Source: Donghicola sp041224595 (GTDB taxonomy: Bacteria > Pseudomonadota > Alphaproteobacteria > Rhodobacterales > Rhodobacteraceae). From it: a stretch of 64,000 nucleotides of DNA. A program made the position numbers and the translations under genes. Numbering within the stretch: position 1 is the first letter of the stretch; every line of letters starts with the position of its first letter. Under the pieces are notes generated by a model. That model made no database searches. It was not told where the DNA came from and was given only the letters and a program-made list of their open reading frames with translations. The stretch lies in NCBI RefSeq assembly GCF_041224595.1, contig NZ_JBGFGN010000157.1, positions 124,001 to 188,000 of the forward strand, read 5' to 3'. Positions 1-7,828 of the stretch are shown one piece after another.

Positions 1-260
1 TCGACGATGGTGGACTCGGACTCCATCACCAGTGTTCGGGTCTTGAGCATCGGCTCGAGGTTTGCGGGGACGTAAGCCATGACGCCCGCGATCCACCACG
101 CCCAAACCTTTTGCAGAGACTTGGTGTCTCGCGAATGCAGGGTGTGCCCGCAGCGATCGCATTTATGCCCTTCAGCCTCGATCGACCAGACGGCCCCGCA
201 ACGCGTGCAGGCAAGCATGCCACGGCTGCGCGCCGAGGGGATATCAGAGTGATCGCTCAT
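1..260 (-). CDS. PqiA-like zinc-ribbon membrane protein, second copy (partial, C-terminus beyond left edge)
   Basis: Reverse translation gives an open frame of 86 codons running off the left edge. It starts at an ATG whose last bases overlap the stop of the upstream gene (ATGA, 257-260). The visible part has two zinc-ribbon cysteine pairs (CTRCG near residue 17, CDRCG near residue 34) and then a hydrophobic stretch, WAWWIAGVMAYVPANLEP, that fits the first transmembrane helix of a PqiA/YebS half. E. coli PqiA carries two such halves in one chain; here they are two coupled genes. The family is linked to MCE-protein (PqiB/YebT) lipid transport across the envelope, so an MCE gene may lie beyond the edge, which is inference. 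The start is well supported; the rest is out of view. Confidence 0.8.
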   Translation of the reverse strand, partial: MSDHSDIPSARSRGMLACTRCGAVWSIEAEGHKCDRCGHTLHSRDTKSLQKVWAWWIAGVMAYVPANLEPMLKTRTLVMESESTIV

Positions 261-877
261 GACCGCTTTTCCAGAGCGTTCCAGACTGACCAACGACACA
301 TCATATTGTCCTGCAGCAGCACCACGATCACCAGCACGCCCATCATCCAAAAGGCCGAACCCAAATGGACCTGCGCCAGCGCGGCCACTTTGACCAGCGC
401 CACGCCGCAGCCCAGAACAAAGATTTCGGCCATAGACCAAGGTTTTAGCGCCTCGAACAGGCGAAAGGCCTTGGCCGCTCCGCGCGCGGGCGCCCTGCCC
501 GCCACCATCGGCCCCAGCACATAGAGCGTCAGGATCATGCGCATCATCGGCACGAGCACGATCAGCGCACCGACAGCCACCGACAGGACAAAGAGCGGAT
601 CGTCCGAAAACGCGAGCACCGCGTCCATCACAGATGTCTCGTTATGAAACCCAGCGCGGCTGATCTGTAGAAACGGCAAAAAGAGCGCCGCAATCACGAG
701 GATCAGGTTCGTCACGGACAGGGCCAGAATGCGGATAAAAGCATTGCGGCGCGGCGCGATCAGCACCGTCCGGCAGCGCGTGCAGACCGCGCGCTCCCCG
801 AACTCGGGGGTATGCTGCACATAGAGCGCATCACAATGGGGACAGACGATGTACCCCGATTGCTGTGAATGCGACAT
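257..877 (-). CDS. PqiA-like (paraquat-inducible protein A family) integral membrane protein
   Basis: 206 residues. The N-terminus holds a zinc ribbon with two cysteine pairs (CPHC near residue 18, CTRC near residue 33), followed by four hydrophobic segments at about 46-68, 95-118, 135-158 and 170-195. This is the one-domain PqiA family layout. These inner-membrane proteins work with MCE-domain proteins in envelope lipid trafficking; the name reflects paraquat induction of the E. coli gene and is not evidence of function here. The stop overlaps the start of the next pqiA-like gene by four bases, so the two are translationally coupled and probably form the two halves of one complex. The ATG at 877 follows an AGAGGG ribosome-binding site. 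No recognised gene lies directly upstream. Confidence 0.85.
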   Translation of the reverse strand: MSHSQQSGYIVCPHCDALYVQHTPEFGERAVCTRCRTVLIAPRRNAFIRILALSVTNLILVIAALFLPFLQISRAGFHNETSVMDAVLAFSDDPLFVLSVAVGALIVLVPMMRMILTLYVLGPMVAGRAPARGAAKAFRLFEALKPWSMAEIFVLGCGVALVKVAALAQVHLGSAFWMMGVLVIVVLLQDNMMCRWSVWNALEKRS

Positions 878-1025
878 TCCGGTGACCCTCTGGCGATGTG
901 GAACTCGTAACAGACGCTCCTATACTTGTAATTGCAATGCAGCAAAACAAGCCTTCGTGGTTGCGTCTATGAGACCTTGTGCCGTGCTCGCCGCGCAACA
1001 GGCCACACGCGGCGCTCGATGAGCG
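878..1025. other. Intergenic region between the nrdJ-operon terminator and pqiA
   Basis: I see no gene here. On the minus strand an AT-rich patch with TATAGG about 55 bases before the pqiA start could be a -10 element, but no convincing -35 accompanies it. The short reading frames in this stretch lack ribosome-binding sites and protein-like composition. Confidence 0.4.
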
Positions 1026-1055
1026 AAAAAATAGGGGGTGCCGAAACACCCCCTA
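1026..1055 (-). terminator. Rho-independent terminator of the nrdJ operon
   Basis: A perfect 9-bp stem (TAGGGGGTG with CACCCCCTA, 1032-1040 and 1047-1055) closes a 6-base loop. On the minus strand it is followed at once by six T residues (1026-1031). It lies downstream of nrdJ and the 86-residue gene, so it ends that transcript. Confidence 0.9.
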
Positions 1056-1094
1056 GGTTCGCGGAACCGGGCTCATTATTATGTACCGCCCGTT

Positions 1095-1190
1095 CTAGTT
1101 TTTGCCTGCGTCCCAGTTCGCGTTAAGGAGCGAACGCATCCGCTCCGGAACGCCAGTTTGTGGGTCGTTGCCCATCACCGCGCAGCCCAT
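1095..1190 (-). CDS. Possible 31-residue small ORF after the 86-residue gene (doubtful)
   Basis: An ATG-to-TAG frame of 31 codons lies between the stop of the 86-residue gene and the operon terminator. It is in the same frame as the upstream gene, so only the TGA at 1218-1220 separates them. The peptide ends LLNANWDAGKN and its composition looks natural. An AAGGA lies upstream but about 17 bases from the ATG, too far for an ordinary ribosome-binding site. It could be a real small protein, a decayed C-terminal extension of the upstream gene, or chance. Confidence 0.25.
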   Translation of the reverse strand: MGCAVMGNDPQTGVPERMRSLLNANWDAGKN

Positions 1191-1217
1191 TCGGGGGGCC
1201 GGCGATAATCCTTTGGC

Positions 1218-1478
1218 TCAGTGCAGCACGCGCTTTGCCGTGTTGACCGAGAACCGTGCGGTGCACGCACCGCCGCCGTTGGTGTGGTACTCCAGAACCG
1301 AATAGGTCACCGCGACACGGCCGCCATCATCACTCAGCAAGATCACCATCCGATCGTCCAACGCTTCGGCCAAGGGGCCCTCGGCGTCGGCCGCGAAATC
1401 GGCTTCGATCGTATTGCCGCGCATCTCGACGCGTTCGGCAATGCAAGCGTGACCGGCGATGTCAAAAACCAACTGCAT
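1218..1478 (-). CDS. Hypothetical small protein downstream of nrdJ
   Basis: 86 residues, no recognised family. It begins MQLVFDIAGHACIAE and contains acidic stretches and two cysteines (in GHACIAE and GGGACTAR). There is no signal peptide or membrane helix. The composition (LLSDDGGRVAVTYSVLEYH) suggests a small soluble beta-rich protein. It lies 145 bases behind nrdJ on the same strand and upstream of a shared terminator, so it probably travels on the nrdJ transcript. A GAAGAGAC ribosome-binding site precedes the ATG. A role with the reductase is possible from position only. Confidence 0.7.
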   Translation of the reverse strand: MQLVFDIAGHACIAERVEMRGNTIEADFAADAEGPLAEALDDRMVILLSDDGGRVAVTYSVLEYHTNGGGACTARFSVNTAKRVLH

Positions 1479-1623
1479 GTGTCTCTTCTTTCATGGGGCC
1501 CGCCGAAGCAGACCCTCACCCTGTTGTTTTCTTTTACGAAACGCGGTGGTCTGCGTTCCGAACTGCCTCGTGTCCAACACCTTGGCGGGGCGTGCCTGCC
1601 GCCCTGCCAAGGGTTGGCAGGCG

Positions 1624-4600
1624 TTAGCTACAGCCGCTTGTTGCGCCGCAAGTGTTGCACTTCATACAGGTGCCATTCCGTACGAGGGTGTAGTTTCCAC
1701 AGTCCCCGCAAGCCTCGCCTTCGTAGCCCTGCATCTTTGCTTTTGCTCGCGCATCGATTCCCCCAGCCTGAGCTGAGTCGGCCTCGGGCGCGAGGGTTGT
1801 AAGGGCTTGAAGTGACTCAGTTTTGGAGTCAACGGATTCGCTGTGGATATCTCCGCCGCCACGCAAAACAACCAATTCAGCGGGCACGCGCTTACGCAAA
1901 TAACCGGACGAGCTGATCTGCTTCAGAACCTCGAGCGGGTCGTTGCCACGGCTTTCGGGCACCTCGCGAAAGTTGCGTTTTTCTTGCTCGTCACCACGGT
2001 GCAAATCGTCAAAGGACGCGCCTTCGGGCTTGATGTGGGCCAGATCGGTCCGATCCAGATAACTCACCGCCAATTCACGGAAAATGTAATCCAGAATTGA
2101 GGTTGCGTTCTTGATCGAGTCGTTGCCCTGCACCAGTCCCGAAGGCTCGAATTTGGTAAACGTGAACGCATCCACGAACTCCTCGAGCGGCACGCCGTAC
2201 TGGAGGCCAACGGACACCGCGATGGCGAAGTTGTTCATCATCGCGCGGAAGCCGGCGCCCTCTTTGTGCATGTCGATAAAAATCTCGCCGAGATTGCCAT
2301 CGCCATATTCGCCGGTGCGCAGATAGACCTTGTGGCCGCCCACGATCGCTTTCTGGGTGTAGCCCTTGCGGCGCTCGGGCAGCTTGGTGCGCTGGGTCTT
2401 GATGACCTCTTTGACCACGATTTTCTCGACGATCTTTTCGGCGATCACAGCGACCTTTTCCTGCGGCGTGCCAGTTTCCAGCACCTCTGCGGCGTCATCG
2501 TCATCCTCGACCAACGCAGCGGCCAGCGGCTGGCTCAGCTTCGAGCCATCACGGTAGAGCGCATTCGCCTTGACCCCCAACTCCCAAGACAGCTCATAGG
2601 CATTCTGACAGTCTTCGATGCTGGCGTCGTTTGGCATGTTCACGGTCTTGGAGATCGCGCCAGAGATGAAGCTCTGAGCCGCCGCCATCATGCGAATGTG
2701 GCTCTCGACACTCAGGTAGCGTTTGCCCTTCTTGCCGCAGGGGTTGGCGCAATCGAACACGCTGTAGTGCTCGGTTTTCAGGTGCGGCGCACCCTCTAGC
2801 GTCATGGTCCCGCAGACGTGGTCGTTGGCCGCGTCGATCTCTGCTTTGGTATAGCCGAGGTGGCGCAGCAGATCGAAGGTGGGGTCAACCAACTTCGGCG
2901 CAGGAATGCCCAGAACTTCCTTGCAGAATGCCTCTCCCAGCGTCCACTGGTTGAACACGAAACGGATGTCAAAGGCTGTTGCCAGCGCGGTCTCGATCTT
3001 CTCCAGCTCAGCATTGCCAAAGCCGTGACCGATCAAGCTGGTGTGGTTCAAACCGGGCGCATTGCCAAGGCTGCCATGCCCCACAGCATAAGCGACGATC
3101 TCTTCGATCTGCGCGCTAGTGTAGCCCAGTTTTTCCAAGGCCGACGGCACCGAGCGGTTGATGATCTTGAAGTAGCCTCCACCGGCCAGCTTCTTGAATT
3201 TCACCAGCGCAAAGTCAGGCTCGATCCCGGTGGTGTCGCAGTCCATAACCAGACCGATGGTGCCCGTGGGCGCGATCACAGTGGCCTGCGCATTGCGGTA
3301 GCCGTGCTGTTCCCCCAAACGCAGAGCCTCGTCCCAGCAGCTTGCCGCGATGGCGGTCAGGCGCGGATCGGGGCAGTTCGCAATGTCCAGCGGCACCGGC
3401 TTCACGGCCAGATCTTCGTAGCCATCAGCGTTGCCGTGGGCCGCGTTGCGGTGATTGCGGATGACACGCAGCATGTGCTGTGCGTTGCGCTGATATCCGG
3501 GGAAGGTCCCCAGCTCGCCCGCCACTTCGGCCGAAGTTGCATAGGACACGCCGGTCATGATCGCCGTCAGGCTGGCAGCCATCGCGCGGCCTTCGGGACT
3601 GTCGTAGCCATAGCCCATCTGCATCAGCAGACCGCCGATGTTGGCATATCCCAGACCCAAGGTCCGAAAGTCATAGGACAGCTGCGCGATTTCCTTGGAC
3701 GGGAACTGCGCCATCATCACGCTGATCTCCAGCGTCAGGGTCCACAAACGCGAGGCATGCATGTAGTTTTCGACTTGGAACTGCCCGTCCTTGTAGAACT
3801 GCAGCAGGTTCATCGACGCGAGGTTACATGCGGTATCGTCAAGGAACATGTATTCCGAGCACGGGTTCGAGCCGCGGATTTGCCCGTCCTCGGGGCACGT
3901 GTGCCACGCGTTGACGGTGTCGTGGTACTGGATGCCCGGATCAGCGCAGGCCCAAGCGGCGTGGCCAATCTGTTCCCACAGGTCGCGGGCCTTGATCGTC
4001 TTGGCCACGGTCCCGTCAGTGCGGCGGATCAGTTCCCAATCGGCGTCATCCTTGACGGCCTGCAGGAACGCGTCTGTCACACGAACCGAGTTGTTCGAGT
4101 TCTGACCCGATACACTCGCGTAGGCTTCGCTGTCCCAATCGGTGTTGTAGGTCGGGAACTCGATGCTGCTGTAGCCCTGCTTTGCGTAGTCCAGAACGCG
4201 CTTGATATACGTCTCTGGGATCGCGTTCTTTTTGGCACCGCGGATGGCGGACTTCAGGCTGTCGTTCTTGGCCGGATCAACCGCGTCCTCGGTGCTGCCA
4301 TCCCACTGACGGATCGCGGCGAAAATCTCGTTCAGGCGGGCCTCGTGCATCTTGGAACCAGCAACAATGCTGGCGACCTTCTGCTCTTCTTTGACCTTCC
4401 AGTTGATGAAGTCTTCGATATCGGGGTGATCCGCATCACAGATCACCATCTTGGCGGCGCGGCGTGTGGTGCCGCCAGACTTGATCGCACCAGCCGCGCG
4501 GTCGCCAATTTTCAAGAAACCCATTAGGCCCGACGACTTGCCGCCACCGGACAGAGCCTCGCCCTCGCCCCGCAGGCTCGAGAAATTGGTACCGGTGCCT

Positions 4601-5262
4601 GAGCCGTACTTGAACAGACGCGCCTCGCGGACCCACAGGTCCATGATGCCGCCTTCGTTCACCAGATCATCGCTGACCGACTGGATAAAGCAGGCATGGG
4701 GCTGCGGGTGTTCATAGGCGCTGTCCGATTTGGTCAGCTTACCGGTTTTGTAATCCACATAGAAGTGGCCCTGGCTGGGGCCGTCGATCCCATAGGCCCA
4801 ATGCAGACCGGTGTTGAACCACTGGGGGCTGTTCGGCGCGGCCATCTGGCGGGCCAGCATGTAGCGCATCTCGTCAAAGTAGGCCTGCGCGTCTTCTTCA
4901 GTGGTAAAGTAGCCACCCTTCCAGCCCCAATAGGTCCAAGCCCCAGCCAGACGGTCGAACACTTGCTTGGCGCTGGTCTCACCGCCCATTACCGCGTCAT
5001 CTGCTGGCACGGAGCGCCACAGGAACTCGGGCACACCTTTTTCGCGAACGCGCTTGGACGCCGAGGGGACGCCCGCTTTGCGAAAGTACTTCTGCGCGAT
5101 GACGTCACTGGCGACCTGGCTCCATTTTGCCGGAACCTCCACTTCGTCCAGCTTGAACACCACAGTCCCGTCAGGGTTGCGGATTTCAGAAGTGGTAAGC
5201 ACGAATTCCAATTCGGAATAGGCGTCTTGTCCGGCTTTGGTGAATTTGCGTTCGATCTTCAT
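1624..5262 (-). CDS. nrdJ: Adenosylcobalamin-dependent (class II) ribonucleotide reductase
   Basis: 1212 residues, the long form of class II reductase. It reduces ribonucleotides to deoxyribonucleotides using a thiyl radical generated from adenosylcobalamin, with no oxygen requirement. Visible marks: a first redox cysteine in HACFIQSV (about residue 191), the radical-site motif NPCSE (about 466-470), the partner cysteine in TACNLASMNL (about 479), and a C-terminal cysteine-rich tail with CGDCG and CMKCNTCG that fits the family's terminal zinc-ribbon or redox-shuttle segment. No nrdAB or nrdDG gene is in the window, so this may be the main reductase. It is preceded by a long structured leader and followed by a small unknown gene and a strong terminator. 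The ATG at 5262 gives the usual N-terminus MKIERKFT. Confidence 0.97.
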   Translation of the reverse strand: MKIERKFTKAGQDAYSELEFVLTTSEIRNPDGTVVFKLDEVEVPAKWSQVASDVIAQKYFRKAGVPSASKRVREKGVPEFLWRSVPADDAVMGGETSAKQVFDRLAGAWTYWGWKGGYFTTEEDAQAYFDEMRYMLARQMAAPNSPQWFNTGLHWAYGIDGPSQGHFYVDYKTGKLTKSDSAYEHPQPHACFIQSVSDDLVNEGGIMDLWVREARLFKYGSGTGTNFSSLRGEGEALSGGGKSSGLMGFLKIGDRAAGAIKSGGTTRRAAKMVICDADHPDIEDFINWKVKEEQKVASIVAGSKMHEARLNEIFAAIRQWDGSTEDAVDPAKNDSLKSAIRGAKKNAIPETYIKRVLDYAKQGYSSIEFPTYNTDWDSEAYASVSGQNSNNSVRVTDAFLQAVKDDADWELIRRTDGTVAKTIKARDLWEQIGHAAWACADPGIQYHDTVNAWHTCPEDGQIRGSNPCSEYMFLDDTACNLASMNLLQFYKDGQFQVENYMHASRLWTLTLEISVMMAQFPSKEIAQLSYDFRTLGLGYANIGGLLMQMGYGYDSPEGRAMAASLTAIMTGVSYATSAEVAGELGTFPGYQRNAQHMLRVIRNHRNAAHGNADGYEDLAVKPVPLDIANCPDPRLTAIAASCWDEALRLGEQHGYRNAQATVIAPTGTIGLVMDCDTTGIEPDFALVKFKKLAGGGYFKIINRSVPSALEKLGYTSAQIEEIVAYAVGHGSLGNAPGLNHTSLIGHGFGNAELEKIETALATAFDIRFVFNQWTLGEAFCKEVLGIPAPKLVDPTFDLLRHLGYTKAEIDAANDHVCGTMTLEGAPHLKTEHYSVFDCANPCGKKGKRYLSVESHIRMMAAAQSFISGAISKTVNMPNDASIEDCQNAYELSWELGVKANALYRDGSKLSQPLAAALVEDDDDAAEVLETGTPQEKVAVIAEKIVEKIVVKEVIKTQRTKLPERRKGYTQKAIVGGHKVYLRTGEYGDGNLGEIFIDMHKEGAGFRAMMNNFAIAVSVGLQYGVPLEEFVDAFTFTKFEPSGLVQGNDSIKNATSILDYIFRELAVSYLDRTDLAHIKPEGASFDDLHRGDEQEKRNFREVPESRGNDPLEVLKQISSSGYLRKRVPAELVVLRGGGDIHSESVDSKTESLQALTTLAPEADSAQAGGIDARAKAKMQGYEGEACGDCGNYTLVRNGTCMKCNTCGATSGCS

Positions 5263-5289
5263 AAGTGCCCCGTATCGGCAAAATCTATC

Positions 5290-5455
5290 CAGCCCGCCGG
5301 ATGGCGGGTCGCGGTGTTTGAACCGCTGCGTTGCTTTTCTTGTACTGACCGAGACCCGCTAGCTCTGCCCCAAGGGGTATGCGCGCTGTGTTGTCTGGCC
5401 TTGCGAGGGCCACCAAATGTAGTGGGCCGCCCGCTTGCCAGCACAATCTGGCGTA
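5290..5455 (-). promoter_or_regulatory. Hairpin-rich 5' leader of nrdJ, candidate cis-regulatory RNA
   Basis: Directly upstream of the nrdJ start the minus strand can form five successive hairpins: GCCAG/CTGGC (5437-5452), GGCC-AC/GTGGCC with one bulge (5408-5428), CCCC/GGGG (5368-5377), GCGGT/ACCGC (5311-5326) and CCCGCC/GGCGGG (5293-5308). Because the encoded enzyme needs adenosylcobalamin I looked for the B12-box and core of the cobalamin riboswitch and did not see them. This may therefore be another kind of leader, or ordinary GC-rich DNA that folds by chance. The transcription start is unknown. Confidence 0.45.
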
Positions 5456-5460
5456 GGGAG

Positions 5461-5849
5461 CGCTAGATGGTCAACGGATTTTTTACCACGCTTTTTCGCG
5501 ATTAGGGGTTGCATCGAGGGGGCTCTTCACGGGGCTGGGAGTGTCGGTGATTCATGCAATCAGGCCCCCAAAAACACGCCATCCGTTAACCATTTAAATT
5601 TTCGCTGAATCTACCAAGATTTACATGACGCAGCTGTTGTAGGTGCACCGAATACGCAAAAACGCTTCTACATTGATGCATTCTCAAAAGGATAGTCTTG
5701 TAAGTCTAACGATATTTTGGGCTATGGAATTACTACCCAGGTCTTGCAGGTTCTCAGCACTGCAAAACAGGAAAACACAGCACAGGATGCGCAAGTGATC
5801 GCGAATCTAGCACTCTCGTTTTGCGATAGTTTTTCGATAGGAGAGAAAG
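5461..5849. other. Intergenic region between the nrdJ leader and tRNA-Pro
   Basis: This stretch is more AT-rich than its surroundings and has no credible gene. A long plus-strand frame from 5717 runs straight through the tRNA gene and is spurious. It contains one exact TTAACCAT (5586-5593), which matches the CtrA half-site. It probably holds the nrdJ promoter on the minus strand; I found no clear NrdR boxes. Confidence 0.4.
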
Positions 5850-5926
5850 TGGTCGGGGAGGCGAGATTCGAACTCACGGCCTTCTGTACCCAAAACAGAC
5901 GCGCTACCAGGCTGCGCTACACCCCG
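5850..5926 (-). tRNA. tRNA-Pro (anticodon UGG)
   Basis: The minus strand folds as a standard cloverleaf with an encoded CCA end (5850-5852). The anticodon stem TCTGT/ACAGA closes the loop TTTGGGT, giving anticodon UGG for proline. The T-arm has the usual TTCGAAT loop and the D-arm reads GCGCAGCCTGGTAGCGC. The acceptor stem pairs except at position 6-67, where T5921 faces T5859. Otherwise the gene looks intact. Confidence 0.95.
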
Positions 5927-5976
5927 ACTGGCCCCTTCCTTAGTCTGAAGAAACGACAAAGAAAAGAGGGATTTGA

Positions 5977-6447
5977 TTATTTTGTGTCACAAGGCCATTC
6001 GGCGCTGTCGCCAAAGGCAGGATGCTGGACCTGCGCCCCCTCTTTGATGCCCATGGCCCGCGCCAAACCGCCGTTTATCTCTAAAACTGCGAGACGTGGC
6101 CCGTTTGAAGGGATCGGCGTTTCATCCAGAGGGACCGCGTTTTCATGGATCTCCTGCACGATACCGGCGGAGTCGATATAAAGGAGGTCCAGAGGAATCA
6201 GCGTATTTCGCATCCAGAAGGCAAGCTTTGCCTGCTCTTTTTCGTAGATGAAAAGCATTCCATGGGATTTGGGCAGATGCTCGCGGTGCATGAGCCCCAT
6301 GGCCCGTTCCGCCGCATCGTCAGCCACCTCGACCGAAAAGCTCGCCTGCCCCCAGTCGCCGCGCAGGGCCACACGCGTTTCGCTGCATTCGGCCCAAAGT
6401 GGGCTCGCCAGGCATGTCATCCCTGCGGCCCACCCTAGTAATTTCAT
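5977..6447 (-). CDS. DUF192 family exported protein
   Basis: 156 residues from the ATG at 6447, which overlaps the stop of the cold-shock gene (ATGA, 6444-6447); a further start 12 codons upstream is possible but would lie inside that gene. Residues 1-19 are a signal peptide (MKLLGWAAGMTCLASPLWA) with a likely cut after PLWA. The rest fits DUF192: MGLMHREHLPKSHGMLFIY, then FWMRNTLIPLDLLYID and a C-terminal AVLEINGG segment. DUF192 proteins are small secreted beta-barrel proteins without a settled function. Placement behind the cold-shock gene suggests co-transcription with pdxH and csp. Confidence 0.85.
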   Translation of the reverse strand: MKLLGWAAGMTCLASPLWAECSETRVALRGDWGQASFSVEVADDAAERAMGLMHREHLPKSHGMLFIYEKEQAKLAFWMRNTLIPLDLLYIDSAGIVQEIHENAVPLDETPIPSNGPRLAVLEINGGLARAMGIKEGAQVQHPAFGDSAEWPCDTK

Positions 6448-7037
6448 TTGTCTGCGCCGCGCAAAGCTGCTTCCCATGCGCAAACCTCGGTTGCCATGCG
6501 GCCCCGCTTGCCTTCGATCACGCGCAAACCAACCGCTTCGCCCGGTTGCAGGTCAGCAAGACCGGACCGGCGCAGCACTTCGATATGCACGAAGACATCC
6601 TCGGGGCGGCCCCAGACGTTGGCAAAGCCGAAACCCTTGCCCTTGTCGAACCACTTCACCCGCGCCGCGACCAGCTCTGCTGACGCAATGACGTCGGGAT
6701 CCATTTCTTCGAAATCTGCCAGCGCAGCCGCAGATGTCGAGTTCGGTGGTTCGATTGACAGAACCGCAACAGCTTGGACGCCGCGTTGCGTCTCCTGTGC
6801 GATAATTTCGATACCCGCACCATCTGCAACAGAGCTCTGACCGAAGTTCCGCAGCACATTTGCATGAAGCAGAATATCTGCGCCACCTTCATGTGCTACC
6901 ACGAACCCAAATCCCTTTGCGGGATCAAACCATTTCACGTGGCCTACAACGTGCTGACCACTCTTTTCTCCGTTCACAGCATCAATTCCAAAATAGTTCC
7001 CCAACACTCTCAGTTGTGATGCTGCTTCATGTAACAT
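6444..7037 (-). CDS. Cold-shock protein with two cold-shock domains
   Basis: 197 residues from the ATG at 7037, which has AGGGG five bases upstream; an earlier in-frame start seven codons up is less well placed. Two cold-shock domains are visible. The first has VKWFDPAKGFGFV with DILLHANVL (about residues 33-95). The second has VKWFDKGKGFGFA with DVFVHIEVL (about 127-190). Both keep the RNA-binding aromatic motifs (KGFGF and F/L-V/L-H). Double-CSD proteins of this size occur in alphaproteobacteria and are RNA-binding proteins, probably RNA chaperones. The gene is coupled by overlap to the DUF192 gene and lies 64 bases behind pdxH. Confidence 0.88.
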   Translation of the reverse strand: MLHEAASQLRVLGNYFGIDAVNGEKSGQHVVGHVKWFDPAKGFGFVVAHEGGADILLHANVLRNFGQSSVADGAGIEIIAQETQRGVQAVAVLSIEPPNSTSAAALADFEEMDPDVIASAELVAARVKWFDKGKGFGFANVWGRPEDVFVHIEVLRRSGLADLQPGEAVGLRVIEGKRGRMATEVCAWEAALRGADK

Positions 7038-7101
7038 GCAACCCCTAAGATTTTGCACAAATGTCGAAGCAACAGACTGTTTTTTGTATCGTAGGCAATT
7101 T

Positions 7102-7716
7102 TCAGGGGTTCAGGCGGGTGATCCTCCATTTTTCGCCAATAACACTGCGTTTCCATTGAAAACGGTCGTGCAAACGGAAGGCACCATCTGCCCAAAATTC
7201 AATCTCTAAAGGGTTGATTCGGAAGCCTCCCCAGAATGGCGGGCGCGATGGGCTCGTCCCTTTGGATGCAGTTACCGACGCAACTTTTGCCATCAGTGCC
7301 CCACGCGAAGCCAACGGCTGCGATTGCGCCGAGGCCCATGCCCCCAGACGGCTCTTGAGTGACCTTGACGTATAGTAAGCGTCGGCTTGAGGTCCGTCCT
7401 CTTTCTCGACGATACCGCGAACGCGGATCTGGCGGCGCAGACTCTTCCAGTGCATGACAAAGGCCGCCTTGCCCGTGGCTGCGATTTCTTGCCCTTTGGC
7501 GCTCTCGTAGTTGGTATAGAAAACAAACGCGCTGTCCTCGATCTCTTTGAGCAGGACCATCCGCACATTGGGCAGCCCCTCGGCGTCTACGGTCGACAGG
7601 GCAATCGCATTGGGATCGTTGATCTCGGTGGCTTCGGCCTCGGCCAACCAGCGGCGCGCAATCTCGAACGGGTCGTCACCGGCGAAAATTCCGCTGCGGT
7701 TTTCTTGCTCTTCCAT
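7102..7716 (-). CDS. pdxH: Pyridoxamine/pyridoxine 5'-phosphate oxidase
   Basis: 204 residues from the ATG at 7716, which follows GGAGAGACT; a much longer frame to 7905 would run into the divergent fabI gene and is rejected. PdxH uses FMN and oxygen to oxidise pyridoxine or pyridoxamine 5'-phosphate to pyridoxal 5'-phosphate. Family marks are NAIALSTVDAEGLPNVRMVLLK, VFYTNYESAKG, the FMN-contact run FVMHWKSLRRQIRVRG, the SQPL loop and the conserved C-terminal RLNP. It is transcribed away from fabI, with about 112 bases of shared promoter region. The downstream neighbours on the same strand are the double cold-shock gene and the DUF192 gene. Confidence 0.96.
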   Translation of the reverse strand: MEEQENRSGIFAGDDPFEIARRWLAEAEATEINDPNAIALSTVDAEGLPNVRMVLLKEIEDSAFVFYTNYESAKGQEIAATGKAAFVMHWKSLRRQIRVRGIVEKEDGPQADAYYTSRSLKSRLGAWASAQSQPLASRGALMAKVASVTASKGTSPSRPPFWGGFRINPLEIEFWADGAFRLHDRFQWKRSVIGEKWRITRLNP

Positions 7717-7828
7717 AGTCTCTCCAGAGTCGCATGGGTGTTTTGCGGCCAAGGTAGTGCCTTGATGCACCCTCGCCAATCGCCTAAACGACATCCAGCA
7801 TTTCCAAGACCTGAGCGGGGGATACCTC

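Noticed and set aside
2818..4527. 569-codon plus-strand frame antisense to nrdJ
   Set aside because: It is the complementary-strand shadow of a clear nrdJ gene with all family motifs. GC-rich codon bias produces such frames, and it has no recognisable motif or ribosome-binding site.
5280..5460. Classical cobalamin (AdoCbl) riboswitch before nrdJ
   Set aside because: The expected B12-box and central core sequences are absent. The region is reported as an unassigned structured leader instead.
5717..6181. 154-codon plus-strand frame
   Set aside because: It runs through the tRNA-Pro gene and the tail of the DUF192 gene, and has no ribosome-binding site.
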